This document shows, one piece after another, positions 8,308 to 17,306 of a stretch of DNA of 64,000 nt. Made by a program: the position numbers and the translations under genes. This DNA comes from Rhodococcus jostii NBRC 16295 (GTDB taxonomy: Bacteria > Actinomycetota > Actinomycetes > Mycobacteriales > Mycobacteriaceae), in assembly GCF_001894825.1 (NCBI RefSeq), contig NZ_BCWY01000010.1, positions 123,279-187,278 of the forward strand. Reading direction: 5' to 3'. Positions within the stretch are counted from its first letter, which is position 1. Every line of letters starts with the position of its first letter. The notes beneath the pieces are model-generated. The model was given only the letters and a program-made list of their open reading frames with translations, did no database searches and was not told the origin of the DNA.

Positions 8308-9471
8308 TCACTCCTCCAACTCGAGCGGTAACTCCGCGGTGACTCGCCAGCTGCCGTCGGTCTGCCGTCCGGCCTCGAGTGTGCCGTGCAGCACGGCGAC
8401 CCGTTCGCGCATGCCCAGCAGCCCGTTGCCGGACCCGAGGGAGAACTGGCCCGTGGAGTTGCCGTTGTCGGTGATCTCGACGAGGACATCGGTCTCGCGG
8501 CGCCGCACCCGCACCTTCGCCCGCGGGCGTTCTCCGGCGTGCCGCAGTACGTTCGTCAGCGATTCCTGAACCAGACGGTGGACGCCGAGACTGACGGCGG
8601 GGCTGATGTCGTCCAGCTTCCCCGTCAGCTCCAATTCCACGGGCAGGCCCGCGCTGCGCATCATGTCGACCACCCGGGCGAGACCGGCCGTTCCGTGCTG
8701 GGGCATGTCGTCGGTCGCAGGTTCGGTACGCAACAGCGACACGGTGCGCCGCAGCTCCGCCAGAGCCTCCCGCCCCGTGCTCGCGATGTTGGTGAGCGCT
8801 TGTTTCGCGATCTCGGGGTTTTTCTTCAACGCGTACGACGCGCCGTCGGCCTGCACGATCATCACACTCACGGCGTGTGCGACAACGTCGTGCAGTTCCC
8901 GCGCGATCCGCGTGCGCTCGGCGGCCACCGCGTCCTCGGCGCGCCGATCCCGGTCGTAGTCGGCGACGGCGAGCCGCGCGGCCACCTCCTCGTCGTACGC
9001 CCGGCGGGCTCCGAGGAACTCCGCGGTGATCCACGACAGCGCGAAGATCAGCGCCGAATACAGACCGGTCTCCAGCGGCCCCTGCTCGAGCAGCCAGATG
9101 GAGAGTGCGGAGTCGAGCACCAGTCCCACCGCGAACACGGCGGCGGCGCGCCGGTCGACGTAGGCGACGAGGGTGTAGAGCGCGACCGCGAGGGCCAGCA
9201 GCCCCGGGTGCTCGGCATCGAGATCGTCGATCGAGTAACTGACGAAGGTGATCGTGATCGACACCACCAGAATCGCCCCGGCAGCGGCGCGAGGGTACTT
9301 GCGGCGCCACACGATCGGCAGGCACAGCAGGAACCCCATGACGAGCTGCACCCACGGTGACCGATCGCCCGCCGCAGTGAAGACGAACACCTCGAGGGTG
9401 AACAGGATCGCCGCCAACATCGAGTCCGCAACCGTCGGCTTTCCTCGCAGCCACAGACTGAACCTCCGCAT
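8308..9471 (-). CDS. sensor histidine kinase (HisKA_3/DesK-NarL type), orphan
   Basis: A 387-aa membrane histidine kinase. Several transmembrane segments occupy roughly residues 15-150, followed by a HisKA_3 dimerisation domain with the phospho-acceptor box RTRIARELHDVVAHAVSVMIVQADGA and an HATPase_c domain (QESLTNVLRHAG, ITDNGN, GNGLLGMRERV). Kinases of this class normally partner with a LuxR-type response regulator, but none is adjacent. The start is ATG 9471; a GTG six bases earlier is possible. It faces away from the TSUP gene (46-bp gap). Confidence 0.9.
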   Translation of the reverse strand: MRRFSLWLRGKPTVADSMLAAILFTLEVFVFTAAGDRSPWVQLVMGFLLCLPIVWRRKYPRAAAGAILVVSITITFVSYSIDDLDAEHPGLLALAVALYTLVAYVDRRAAAVFAVGLVLDSALSIWLLEQGPLETGLYSALIFALSWITAEFLGARRAYDEEVAARLAVADYDRDRRAEDAVAAERTRIARELHDVVAHAVSVMIVQADGASYALKKNPEIAKQALTNIASTGREALAELRRTVSLLRTEPATDDMPQHGTAGLARVVDMMRSAGLPVELELTGKLDDISPAVSLGVHRLVQESLTNVLRHAGERPRAKVRVRRRETDVLVEITDNGNSTGQFSLGSGNGLLGMRERVAVLHGTLEAGRQTDGSWRVTAELPLELEE

Positions 9472-9517
9472 GTGCACAGCGTAAGTACCTCGCGGTGGGT
9501 GTGGTTGAGTCTGCACC

Positions 9518-10285
9518 ATGAATGTGGGTGACTGGGCGCTTCTTCTCACCGCCGCGACAGCTGCCGGCTGGGTGGACGCCGTGGTCGGCGGCGGTGGACT
9601 GATCCTCATTCCCGCGCTGTTTCTCGTCGCACCGCAACTGACGCCCCAAGCGGCGCTCGCCACCAACAAGCTCACCGCGTTCACCGGTACCTCCGCCGCG
9701 GTGATCACGTTCGCGCGCCGCATCCAGATGAACTGGCGACTGCTGGTTCCGGCCGGCCTGCTGGCGGCGGTCGCGTCCGCGCTCGGCGCGGCGACGGTGT
9801 CGCGCATCGACAAGGACGTCTTCATCCCGCTGATCATGGCGGTGCTCGTCAGTGTCGCCGTGTTCGTGACGATCCGGCCCCAACTCGGGACCACACTGGC
9901 GAAGGATCCGCCGACCCGGCGGAAGGTCGTCGCGGTCGTCCTGCTCTCCGCCGGCCTCCTCGGCTTCTACGACGGACTGTTCGGGCCGGGCACCGGCACC
10001 TTCCTCATCATCAGCTTCGCCACCTTCCTCGGCACCGAGTTCGTGCGCAGCGCCGCGATGGCGAAGGTGATCAACCTGGGATCGAATCTGGGTGCGCTGG
10101 TGTTCTTCGCCGCCACCGGTCACGTGCTGTGGGCGCTCGGGCTGAGCATGGCGGTCTGCAACGTGATCGGCGCGGTCACCGGTTCGCGGATGGCCCTGAG
10201 CAAGGGCGCCGGTTTCGTCCGGATCACCCTGCTGATCGTGGTGATCGCGATGGTGATCCGGTTGGGTTGGCAGCAATTCGGCTGA
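9518..10285 (+). CDS. TSUP family (TauE/SafE) membrane exporter
   Basis: A 255-aa sulfite exporter TauE/SafE family protein with about eight hydrophobic helices. The two internal repeats are visible: AAGWVDAVVGGGGLILIPAL with ATNKLTAFTGTSAAVI in the first half, and LLGFYDGLFGPGTGTFLII with AAMAKVINLGSNLGALV in the second. Family members export sulfite, sulfonates or related anions. The presence of a CstR-like sulfur sensor 2 kb away is compatible with a sulfur role, but the two are not in one operon. Confidence 0.9.
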   Translation: MNVGDWALLLTAATAAGWVDAVVGGGGLILIPALFLVAPQLTPQAALATNKLTAFTGTSAAVITFARRIQMNWRLLVPAGLLAAVASALGAATVSRIDKDVFIPLIMAVLVSVAVFVTIRPQLGTTLAKDPPTRRKVVAVVLLSAGLLGFYDGLFGPGTGTFLIISFATFLGTEFVRSAAMAKVINLGSNLGALVFFAATGHVLWALGLSMAVCNVIGAVTGSRMALSKGAGFVRITLLIVVIAMVIRLGWQQFG

Positions 10286-10298
10286 GCGACCGACTACG

Positions 10299-11828
10299 GT
10301 GGTCCAGGTGACGGCTCCACGACAGGTTGATCCGGAATTCCTTGCCCTCCCCCTGCGTTCGCTGGCGGACGCGGCGCTGACCGCGGCCCGTGCGGCGGGG
10401 GCGTCGCACGCCGACCTGCGCGTGCACCGCCTGACCAGCCAGTCCCTGCGATTGCGGGACGGCGAGGTGCAGTCGGCGGTCGACACCAACGAACTCGGCT
10501 TCGCGGTGCGCGTCGTCGTCGACGGCACCTGGGGTTTCGCCTCGCACGCCGAGCTGACTCCCGCGACCGCCGCCGCGACGGCGGAGCAGGCGGTGGCCGT
10601 CGCCCGCGCGTTGCGCGGACTCAACCGGGAGCACGTCGAACTCGCCGACGAACCGATGTACACCGACGTCCACTGGGTGTCCGAGTACGACGTCGATCCG
10701 TTCGAAGTGCCCGCCTCCGAAAAGATCTCGCTGCTCGGTGAATACTCCCGCAGGCTACTCGCGGCGGACGGCGTCGACCACGTCACCGCCGGATGCCTGC
10801 AGGTGAAGGAGCAGACGTTCTACGCCGACCTCGCCGGATCGTCCATCGTCCAGCAGCGGGTGCGGCTGCATCCGCAACTCGAAGCCACCACCGTCGACCA
10901 GTCGGCGGGAGTGTTCGAGACGATGCGCACCCTCGCGCCCCCGGTCGGCCGTGGATGGGAGTACGTCGCCGGCGACGGCGTGTGGGACTGGACCGGTGAA
11001 CTCGCGGAGATCCCCCATCTCCTCGCCGAGAAGGTGAAGGCCCCGACCGTGGTGGCCGGCCCCACCGATCTGGTGATCGACCCCACCAACCTGTGGCTGA
11101 CGATCCACGAGTCCATCGGGCACGCCACCGAATACGACCGCGCCATCGGCTACGAGGCCGCCTATGCGGGGACGTCGTTCGCCACCCCCGACCTGCTCGG
11201 CACGCTGCGCTACGGCACACCGATCATGCACGTCACCGCCGACCGGACCGAGCGGCACGGGCTGGCCACCGTCGGCTACGACGACGAGGGCGTCGCAACG
11301 CAGTCCTGGGACCTGGTCGCCGACGGGCTTCTCGTGGGTTACCAACTCGACCGGGCCTTCGCGCCGCGACTCGGGCTGGAGCGTTCCAACGGCTGCTCGT
11401 ACGCCGACTCGCCGCACCACGTTCCGATCCAGCGGATGGCCAACGTGTCGCTGCAGCCCGATCCCGACACCGATCGCAGCACGGACGAGCTGATCTCCGG
11501 TGTGGAGGACGGCATCTACGTGGTCGGCGACAAGTCCTGGTCGATCGACATGCAGCGCTACAACTTCCAGTTCACCGGTCAGCGGTTCTACCGCATCCGC
11601 GGCGGAAAACTCGACGGGCAACTCCGCGATGTCGCGTACCAGGCCACCACCACGGACTTCTGGGGTTCGATGGACGCCGTCGGCGGCCGGTCCACCTGGC
11701 AGCTCGGCGGCGCCTTCAACTGCGGCAAGGCGCAGCCCGGTCAGGTCGCGGCCGTCAGCCACGGCTGCCCGTCGGCGCTCTTCCGCGGCGTGAACGTACT
11801 GAACACTCGGACGGAAGGCGGCCGATGA
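10299..11828 (+). CDS. tldD: TldD metalloprotease subunit
   Basis: A 509-aa TldD homologue. TldD is the catalytic half of the TldD/PmbA (TldE) heterodimer, a zinc protease that degrades unfolded or modified peptides. The metal motif HESIGHATE (HExxxH) is intact at about residue 268, and a C-terminal FNCGKAQPGQ supplies the conserved Cys. The start could be GTG 10299 or GTG 10308 (VTAPRQVD). The stop overlaps the ATG of pmbA (ATGA), so the subunits are translationally coupled. Confidence 0.93.
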   Translation: MVQVTAPRQVDPEFLALPLRSLADAALTAARAAGASHADLRVHRLTSQSLRLRDGEVQSAVDTNELGFAVRVVVDGTWGFASHAELTPATAAATAEQAVAVARALRGLNREHVELADEPMYTDVHWVSEYDVDPFEVPASEKISLLGEYSRRLLAADGVDHVTAGCLQVKEQTFYADLAGSSIVQQRVRLHPQLEATTVDQSAGVFETMRTLAPPVGRGWEYVAGDGVWDWTGELAEIPHLLAEKVKAPTVVAGPTDLVIDPTNLWLTIHESIGHATEYDRAIGYEAAYAGTSFATPDLLGTLRYGTPIMHVTADRTERHGLATVGYDDEGVATQSWDLVADGLLVGYQLDRAFAPRLGLERSNGCSYADSPHHVPIQRMANVSLQPDPDTDRSTDELISGVEDGIYVVGDKSWSIDMQRYNFQFTGQRFYRIRGGKLDGQLRDVAYQATTTDFWGSMDAVGGRSTWQLGGAFNCGKAQPGQVAAVSHGCPSALFRGVNVLNTRTEGGR

Positions 11829-13186
11829 TCGCACCGCAGCAAGTCGTCGAGCAGGTCCTCGCCCGCGCCACCGTGGACGAGACCATCGTGATCGTCACCG
11901 ACGCCAGCGAGGCGTCCCTCCGGTGGGCGGGCAACTCGATGACCACCAACGGCGTGTCCACGTCGCGCAGCTGGACGGTGATCTCGATCGTCCGGGCAGG
12001 TGAGGACGCGAGGGTCGGCATCGTCACGTCCGCGAGCGTCGACGCCGCAGACATCGACGGCGTGGTGCGTTCGGCCGAAATCGCCGCCCGCGCAGCCACA
12101 CCCGCCTCGGATGCGATGCCCTTGCTCACCGGTTCCGACACCGACGAGCGCTGGGAGGATTCGGCGGAGCGCACCGAGATCGGCGCGTTCGAACAGCTGG
12201 CCCAGGATCTGAGCATGGGCTTCGACGGCGACGACCAGCTCTTCGGTTTCGCCCATCACCAGTTGCACACCACCTGGTTGGGCACGTCGACGGGCATCCG
12301 GCGCCGGTTCGCCCAGCCGACCGGGTCCGTCGAGATCAACGGCAAACGCGGCGACGCCAGCGCGTGGGTGGGCACCAGCACCAAGGACTTCACGGATGTG
12401 GCGAGCGTGAAGCTGCTTCAGGACCTGTCGACCCGCCTCGACTGGGCCCGCAACCGGGTCGAGTTGCCCGCGGGCCGCTACGAGACGATCCTGCCGCCCT
12501 CCGCGGTCGCGGACCTCATGATCTACCTCCTGTGGACCATGGAGGGCCGGGCCGCGGAAGAGGGGCATTCCGCCCTGTCGGCGCCCGGAGGCACCCGGAT
12601 CGGGGAGAAGCTGAGTGCACTCCCACTGGCCCTCACTTCCGATCCGGCCGCGCTCGGCCTGGAGTACGCGCCGTTCGTCGTCGCCGGGTCGTCGTCCGAA
12701 TCGCTGTCCGTCTTCGACAACGGCATGGACGCGGGCCGGGTGGACTGGGTTCGCGACGGCACCGTGAACGCCCTCGCGTACCCGCGGGCGGCGGCGAAAG
12801 AGTTCGGTGCCGAGGTGACCGTGCCCGGTGACAACCTGATCCTCGACGCGGGCGGCTCCGTGTCGCTGGACCAGATGGTGGCCGAGACCGAACGCGGGCT
12901 GTTGCTGACCACCCTCTGGTACATCCGGGAGGTCGACCCCGCCACGCTGCTGCTCACGGGCTTGACGCGGGACGGCGTCTATCTCGTCGAGAACGGGAAG
13001 GTCACGGGCGCCGTCAACAACTTCCGGTTCAACGAGAGCCCCCTCGATCTGCTGCGCAGGGTCACTCAGGCCGGCGCCACCGAGCGGACGCTGCCGCGCG
13101 AGTGGAAGGACTGGTTCACCCGCACCGCGATGCCACCGCTACGCATTCCGGATTTCCACATGTCCTCGGTCAGCAAGGCGCTCTGA
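11825..13186 (+). CDS. pmbA: PmbA/TldE, partner of TldD
   Basis: A 453-aa PmbA/TldE-family protein, the non-catalytic partner of TldD. It lacks the HExxxH motif, as expected. The N-terminal domain contains IVIVTDASEASLRWAGNSMTTNGVSTSRSW and the C-terminal half has FVVAGSSSESLSVFDNGMDAGRVDW and ENGKVTGAVNNFRFNESPLDLLRRV, typical of the family. The start ATG overlaps the tldD stop. No peptide substrate gene of an obvious RiPP type is adjacent. Confidence 0.92.
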   Translation: MIAPQQVVEQVLARATVDETIVIVTDASEASLRWAGNSMTTNGVSTSRSWTVISIVRAGEDARVGIVTSASVDAADIDGVVRSAEIAARAATPASDAMPLLTGSDTDERWEDSAERTEIGAFEQLAQDLSMGFDGDDQLFGFAHHQLHTTWLGTSTGIRRRFAQPTGSVEINGKRGDASAWVGTSTKDFTDVASVKLLQDLSTRLDWARNRVELPAGRYETILPPSAVADLMIYLLWTMEGRAAEEGHSALSAPGGTRIGEKLSALPLALTSDPAALGLEYAPFVVAGSSSESLSVFDNGMDAGRVDWVRDGTVNALAYPRAAAKEFGAEVTVPGDNLILDAGGSVSLDQMVAETERGLLLTTLWYIREVDPATLLLTGLTRDGVYLVENGKVTGAVNNFRFNESPLDLLRRVTQAGATERTLPREWKDWFTRTAMPPLRIPDFHMSSVSKAL

Positions 13187-13405
13187 GACGCGGGTTTCTA
13201 TGCGGACGCTCGTCTAGGTGACAGCCCGTGCGCTTTCCGTTATAAATGCTGCAGACATCACGCATATGAGATTTCTCACTCCAGAGACGTTTCGCCGCGG
13301 ATGTCATATTCAGGTCTCCAGAAAGAGGGGCCACCACTCATCGCGTCGCCGCGTTGTCGGCGCATGCGCCGAGTACCGCCCTTGCACGTCCGACCAGGAG
13401 GTTTC

Positions 13406-13612
13406 ATGCACTCCGACACTCGCACCCGCGAGGCGCTCCACAGCCCCACCGGGGCGGCGAGACGTTTCGGTCTCGCCGACGTAGCACTGACGACGTTCGT
13501 ATGCCTCGTCTGCGCGACCGGTATCGGCATCATCACCGGTTCAGTTCTGGCCGCCGCGGCGGGAGGGCTGATCGTCGTCCTCGCCACGGCGCTGATGGTG
13601 GCAGCGGTATAA
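13406..13612 (+). CDS. small membrane protein, 68 aa
   Basis: A 68-aa protein with a hydrophilic N-terminus (MHSDTRTREALHSPTGAARRFG) and two closely spaced hydrophobic segments ending at the C-terminus. A strong AGGAGG precedes the ATG by 6 nt. It lies 44 nt ahead of the ANTAR gene on the same strand and is probably co-transcribed. Function unknown. Confidence 0.7.
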   Translation: MHSDTRTREALHSPTGAARRFGLADVALTTFVCLVCATGIGIITGSVLAAAAGGLIVVLATALMVAAV

Positions 13613-13656
13613 CCGCCCCGAGAAATCAGCGAAGCACCACAACCCAGGAGATCACT

Positions 13657-13959
13657 TTGTCGAACGACGTACTCGAGGCGGCAGCGCCGCCGGCACATTC
13701 GATTCCGCACCGCCACCCGGACGGACGTGAGGTTCTCGCGACCGCGAAGGGCATTCTCATCGCCACTCGCGGTTATGGAGACACGGAGGCATTCGAGGAG
13801 TTGCTCGACGTGTCCCGACATCACCACGTCAGTGTGCTGCGGGCAGCGAAGTCGTTGGTGGAGTTGGCGACCCGGCGGCAGCCGTGCCCCTCGGTGACGA
13901 CCCCGACACCGTCGTACGCTCTCGAGTTCACGGAATGGACGACACTGCTGGCGCGGTGA
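13657..13959 (+). CDS. stand-alone ANTAR-domain protein, 100 aa
   Basis: ANTAR domains bind paired RNA hairpins in mRNA leaders to prevent termination. The 100-aa product contains little besides the domain: EVLATAKGILIATRGYGDTEAFEELLDVSRHHHVSVLRAAKSLVELATR at residues 24-72. No receiver or GAF sensor domain is present, so the protein may be constitutively active or paired with another sensor. The start is TTG 13657, chosen for the CAGGAG 6 nt upstream. Its 3' end overlaps the DUF418 gene by 32 nt, tail-to-tail. Confidence 0.8.
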   Translation: MSNDVLEAAAPPAHSIPHRHPDGREVLATAKGILIATRGYGDTEAFEELLDVSRHHHVSVLRAAKSLVELATRRQPCPSVTTPTPSYALEFTEWTTLLAR

Positions 13960-15130
13960 CGCGCTTTCTGTCCGCCCCGGTCAGACGCTCGCAGCCCCGG
14001 TGCGTGAGCCATTCGAGTGGCCCGCGGTCGAACCGCCGCAGCCACAGGCGGGACACGACGATCAGGGTTGCCGAGACGGCGCCGAACAACACGACGGTGA
14101 CCGGAACGACGGTGGTGCCGTCCAACCGGGCGGCGAGTCCGAAACCCCACCCGTAGCAGACGATCGAGCACAGGATGTTCTGCAGCACATAGCAACTGAG
14201 CGCGGCCCGGCCGACACTCGACAGTGCGCGGCCGGTCACGCCGGGTTCACGCCCATCGGCGTAGCGGTGCGCGATCGCGGCGAGAAGCCCCAACGCCACC
14301 ACCGGCGCGGTTCCGTACCTGCCCAGGAGCAGGCCCGCATCCCCGCCGAAGAGTCCGAGCGCGAAGTCGAGCGGGAGCGCCACCACCAGTCCCGCCATCA
14401 TCAGGCGGCGTCGGAGAGCACCGCGGTCCGAATCGAGGATGCGTGCCCCGAAAAGGTGTGCGCCGAAGAGAAACAGCGCGATCGACAACGTCAGGATGAA
14501 GATCACCTCGAGGCGGAACAGCAGCAGATTGTCGGCGCGAAAGACGACGAGATCCCGGAAACTGCCGTCGGCGTAGGGATTCGGCGACAGTGTCTGCGGT
14601 TCCCGCGTCGGCGCCGAGGACACCGCCGCGACCACGAGCGCCAGCATCGCCAGGTGAACGGTCACCGCACACACCATCCACACTCGTTGCGCGCGCATAC
14701 CCGCGGTCAGGATGAAGGCGACGACCAGCCCGGTCAGCGCATACCCGGTGAGGACGTCGAACTCGGTGAACAGCAGGAAGTGCAGCGCACCGTCGAACAT
14801 CAGCAGCCCCGCGCGCCACGGGTACCCGCCGGGCCACCGCAGACCCCGCCGCTGGGCGGAACGCTGCTGGATCACCAATCCGATGCCGAACATGATCGTG
14901 AGCAGGCCGAGGAACTTTCCCTGCGCGAACTGCTGCAGCACGGCCTGCACCGGCGCCCACCCGCCGGTCGCCCGACCGGTGCCGCCTATGTAGCCGACAA
15001 GCCCCTCGACGTTGGTGAAGATCCAGATGTTGGTGCCCAGTGTGCCCAGGATCGCGGCTCCGCGCATCACGTCGAGCGCGGCGTAGCGGTGGGAACTCGA
15101 TCGTTGCGACGTCATGCGTTCGACCCCCAT
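13928..15130 (-). CDS. DUF418-domain membrane protein
   Basis: A 400-aa multi-pass membrane protein of the DUF418/YeiB type. It begins with RYAALDVMRGAAILGTLGTNIWIF, includes GKFLGLLTIMFGIGLVIQQRSAQRRGLRW, and ends with the C-terminal DUF418 region (SSVGRAALSCYVLQNILCSIVCYGWG). The family is distantly related to membrane acyltransferases; the exact role is unknown. The start may be ATG 15130 or ATG 15115 (MTSQRSSS). It is divergent from the TetR gene at 15193 and both share the operator region. Confidence 0.85.
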   Translation of the reverse strand: MGVERMTSQRSSSHRYAALDVMRGAAILGTLGTNIWIFTNVEGLVGYIGGTGRATGGWAPVQAVLQQFAQGKFLGLLTIMFGIGLVIQQRSAQRRGLRWPGGYPWRAGLLMFDGALHFLLFTEFDVLTGYALTGLVVAFILTAGMRAQRVWMVCAVTVHLAMLALVVAAVSSAPTREPQTLSPNPYADGSFRDLVVFRADNLLLFRLEVIFILTLSIALFLFGAHLFGARILDSDRGALRRRLMMAGLVVALPLDFALGLFGGDAGLLLGRYGTAPVVALGLLAAIAHRYADGREPGVTGRALSSVGRAALSCYVLQNILCSIVCYGWGFGLAARLDGTTVVPVTVVLFGAVSATLIVVSRLWLRRFDRGPLEWLTHRGCERLTGADRKRVTAPAVSSIP

Positions 15131-15141
15131 GGTTTATTAGT

Positions 15142-15186
15142 ACGATCGTGCCAGCAAAGGTTATGCTAACACGATCGTGTTAGCAT
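15142..15186. promoter_or_regulatory. TetR operator: perfect 24-bp palindrome plus degenerate second site
   Basis: Bases 15163-15186 are a perfect palindrome with 12-base arms ATGCTAACACGA / TCGTGTTAGCAT. A second copy of the core ACGATCGT lies at 15142-15149. The main site ends 6 bp before the TetR GTG, and the second is next to the DUF418 start, so one regulator could repress both genes. Confidence 0.8.
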
Positions 15187-15192
15187 GATGGG

Positions 15193-15864
15193 GTGCCGAG
15201 GCTTATCGACCACAACCAGAGGCAACAGGAGATCGCCGAGGCCGTGTGGCGGGTGATCCAGCGCGACGGCATCGGCGCGGTGTCCGTACGCGACGTGGCC
15301 GCCGAGGCAGGAATCTCGAGCGGTTCGCTGAGGCACGTATTCGCCAGCAAGGCCGAACTTCTCGCCTATTCGATGCAACTCGTCGCGACCCGGGTCCGTG
15401 CGCGGGCGCAGGCCCACACCTCGATCGCCGACCCGTGGCAACGCGCGCTGGCCGTGCTGGACGAACTACTCCCCCTCGACGACCGCCGGCGCTGCGAAAT
15501 GGAAGTGAACCTGGCCCTCGTCGCCGAGAGCCCCGCCCATCCCCAACTGAAAGAGATCGCCCTCGATGCCCAGCGGCAACTCCGTGGTGCGTGCGCCGTA
15601 ATCCTCACGGGTCTCGCTCAACGGGGCCTGATCGCGCCCGACATCGACGTCGATACCGAGGCGATGCGCCTGCACGCACTCGTCGACGGCGCGGCGATGC
15701 ACGTCCTGCTCGGCGACACCGACACCCCGGACACCGCGCAGCGCATGATCGCCGAGCACCTCCGCAGTCTGGCCCGACCAGCCAACGGGACGGGGACGCA
15801 TTCGGTGGGCACGCGCGAACCCTACCAACAACTTAGGTTTGGCTCACCTGCGTCCTCGTGCTGA
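15193..15864 (+). CDS. TetR-family transcriptional regulator (BetI-like)
   Basis: A 223-aa TetR regulator with an N-terminal HTH (RQQEIAEAVWRVIQRDGIGAVSVRDVAAEAGISSGSLRHVFASKAEL) and a helical C-terminal domain similar in layout to BetI-type regulators. The start is GTG 15193. No ribosome site fits between it and the 24-bp palindrome, so the transcript is probably leaderless and the operator overlaps the -10 region. It likely controls itself and DUF418. Its 3' end overlaps the FAD monooxygenase gene by 21 nt, tail-to-tail. Confidence 0.9.
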   Translation: MPRLIDHNQRQQEIAEAVWRVIQRDGIGAVSVRDVAAEAGISSGSLRHVFASKAELLAYSMQLVATRVRARAQAHTSIADPWQRALAVLDELLPLDDRRRCEMEVNLALVAESPAHPQLKEIALDAQRQLRGACAVILTGLAQRGLIAPDIDVDTEAMRLHALVDGAAMHVLLGDTDTPDTAQRMIAEHLRSLARPANGTGTHSVGTREPYQQLRFGSPASSC

Positions 15865-17244
15865 TCGGGTGAGGACCGGCGCCAGGACCCTCGGGTGGAA
15901 GACCCGGACCGGCGAATCGATCATGTTCGCGACACGCACGAATCGGACCAGCACCTGCGGATCGCGGGCCGCGAGGGCATGCACCCTACCGAAGTACCAG
16001 TTCATGAACGGGGTACCGAACGGCGCATCACCCTGTGTTCCAGGCCAGTTCATGTCTTCCCCTGCAGCCATCCTCCACGGCGCCTCGAGCCTCCTCGGCA
16101 CTCTCTTCAGGAAGTGGTGGGCCATCGCGTCGATGGTCTCCCCCTTGCGGACGCCGCGTTCGAGACATTCCCGCAACGTCATCGCATCCAGAGCGCTGGT
16201 GGTCATTCCCTGACCGTAGATGGGGTTGAAGCTGCACAGGCTGTCGCCGAGCACGATCAGACCGCCCGGGAAGCGCCGCATCCGTTCATAGTGCCTGCGG
16301 ACGTTGGCGCGAAACTTGTACCCGACGATTGGCGTCAAGGGCTCCGCGTCGCGCATGAACGTGTAGATGTCGGGCGCCTCGAGATTGCGCGCGAATTCGA
16401 GAATGCCGTCCTCGTCGCGCGGCGGGTGGTCACCGTTCCAGCCGCCGAGCATCACGATCCAGCGCTGACCCTCGACGGGAAAGATGACACCCAACCGTGT
16501 TCCGTCCGGCGGGGTGGGCGCGATGATCAGCGCCTTCCACGGGCAGTCCTCGATCGGCGGTCGGGCATAGAACCGTGTCGCGTAGCCGACATCGACGTCG
16601 ATGACCGACATCTCGGGGCGGCCGTACCCCAACTCCTCGAGCCAGCGCGGCGTCCGGGAACCGCGACCACTCGCATCGACAACCAGGTCGGCGGCCACAG
16701 TCTCCTCGGTGGCACCCACTCCACGCGACTGGACCACCACCCCGGTGATCCGGCCCGCCGTGGTGTCGGTGACGAATCGCTTGACGTAGCACCGATCGAC
16801 GAGACCGATGTTGGAGATCTGGCACACCCGCCGACGGATGTGCCATTCGAGGAACGGTCGGGTCTGACAGGTGATGACGATTCCGCTCGGTACCCGCAGC
16901 TTCCACACGCCGCGGTGGTACCAGGCGAAGTCTTTCGTCATTTCGACTTCGGCCGATCCTCCCTCGATCAGTTCGGCGGTGAGACCGGGGAAGGACTCCT
17001 CCATCAGGCTCAGGCCGCGCTTCCAGATGCTGTGGACGTGACGGCCCTGGGGGACTCCCGGTCGAGGTTCGGCGCCGTCGACCAGTGGGTCCTTCTCGAA
17101 TATCGTCACCGTGCCGAAGTAGTCCGCCAGGACGCGGGCCGCGAGCAGGCCGGCGATGCTGCCCCCGATGACGACCGCATGTGCGTCCCGGCGAGGGGCA
17201 TTCAGTCTCTGCGATCGCTCGTGCAGGACGATGTGGCGGTTCAT
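15844..17244 (-). CDS. FAD-dependent monooxygenase-like oxidoreductase
   Basis: A 466-aa flavoprotein. The N-terminal dinucleotide-binding segment is HAVVIGGSIAGLLAARVLADYFGTVTIFEKD, followed by GVPQGRHVHSIWKRG, a VVDASGRGSRTPRWLEELGYG block and the second FAD-contact motif GLIVLGDSLCSFNPIYGQGMTTSALDAMTL. This layout is found in FAD-dependent hydroxylases and halogenase-related proteins of actinobacteria; the substrate is unknown. The start at ATG 17244 fits the onset of homology. It lies downstream of the PPOX gene, with a GC-rich hairpin cluster between. Confidence 0.85.
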   Translation of the reverse strand: MNRHIVLHERSQRLNAPRRDAHAVVIGGSIAGLLAARVLADYFGTVTIFEKDPLVDGAEPRPGVPQGRHVHSIWKRGLSLMEESFPGLTAELIEGGSAEVEMTKDFAWYHRGVWKLRVPSGIVITCQTRPFLEWHIRRRVCQISNIGLVDRCYVKRFVTDTTAGRITGVVVQSRGVGATEETVAADLVVDASGRGSRTPRWLEELGYGRPEMSVIDVDVGYATRFYARPPIEDCPWKALIIAPTPPDGTRLGVIFPVEGQRWIVMLGGWNGDHPPRDEDGILEFARNLEAPDIYTFMRDAEPLTPIVGYKFRANVRRHYERMRRFPGGLIVLGDSLCSFNPIYGQGMTTSALDAMTLRECLERGVRKGETIDAMAHHFLKRVPRRLEAPWRMAAGEDMNWPGTQGDAPFGTPFMNWYFGRVHALAARDPQVLVRFVRVANMIDSPVRVFHPRVLAPVLTRSARGRR

Positions 17245-17306
17245 GGTGGGACTTCCTTCTACGGGACATCTCCACCGTGATCCCCGAGCCGGCACGCCAC
17301 CAGGCC

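Noticed and set aside
11093..11824. PmbA extended upstream into tldD
   Set aside because: The upstream part is an Arg-rich shadow of tldD; the ATG at 11825 overlaps the tldD stop and fits PmbA.
10299..13959. A RiPP (microcin-like) cluster around tldD/pmbA
   Set aside because: No precursor peptide with a modifiable core, cyclodehydratase or exporter was found; the 68-aa gene at 13406 is a plain membrane protein.
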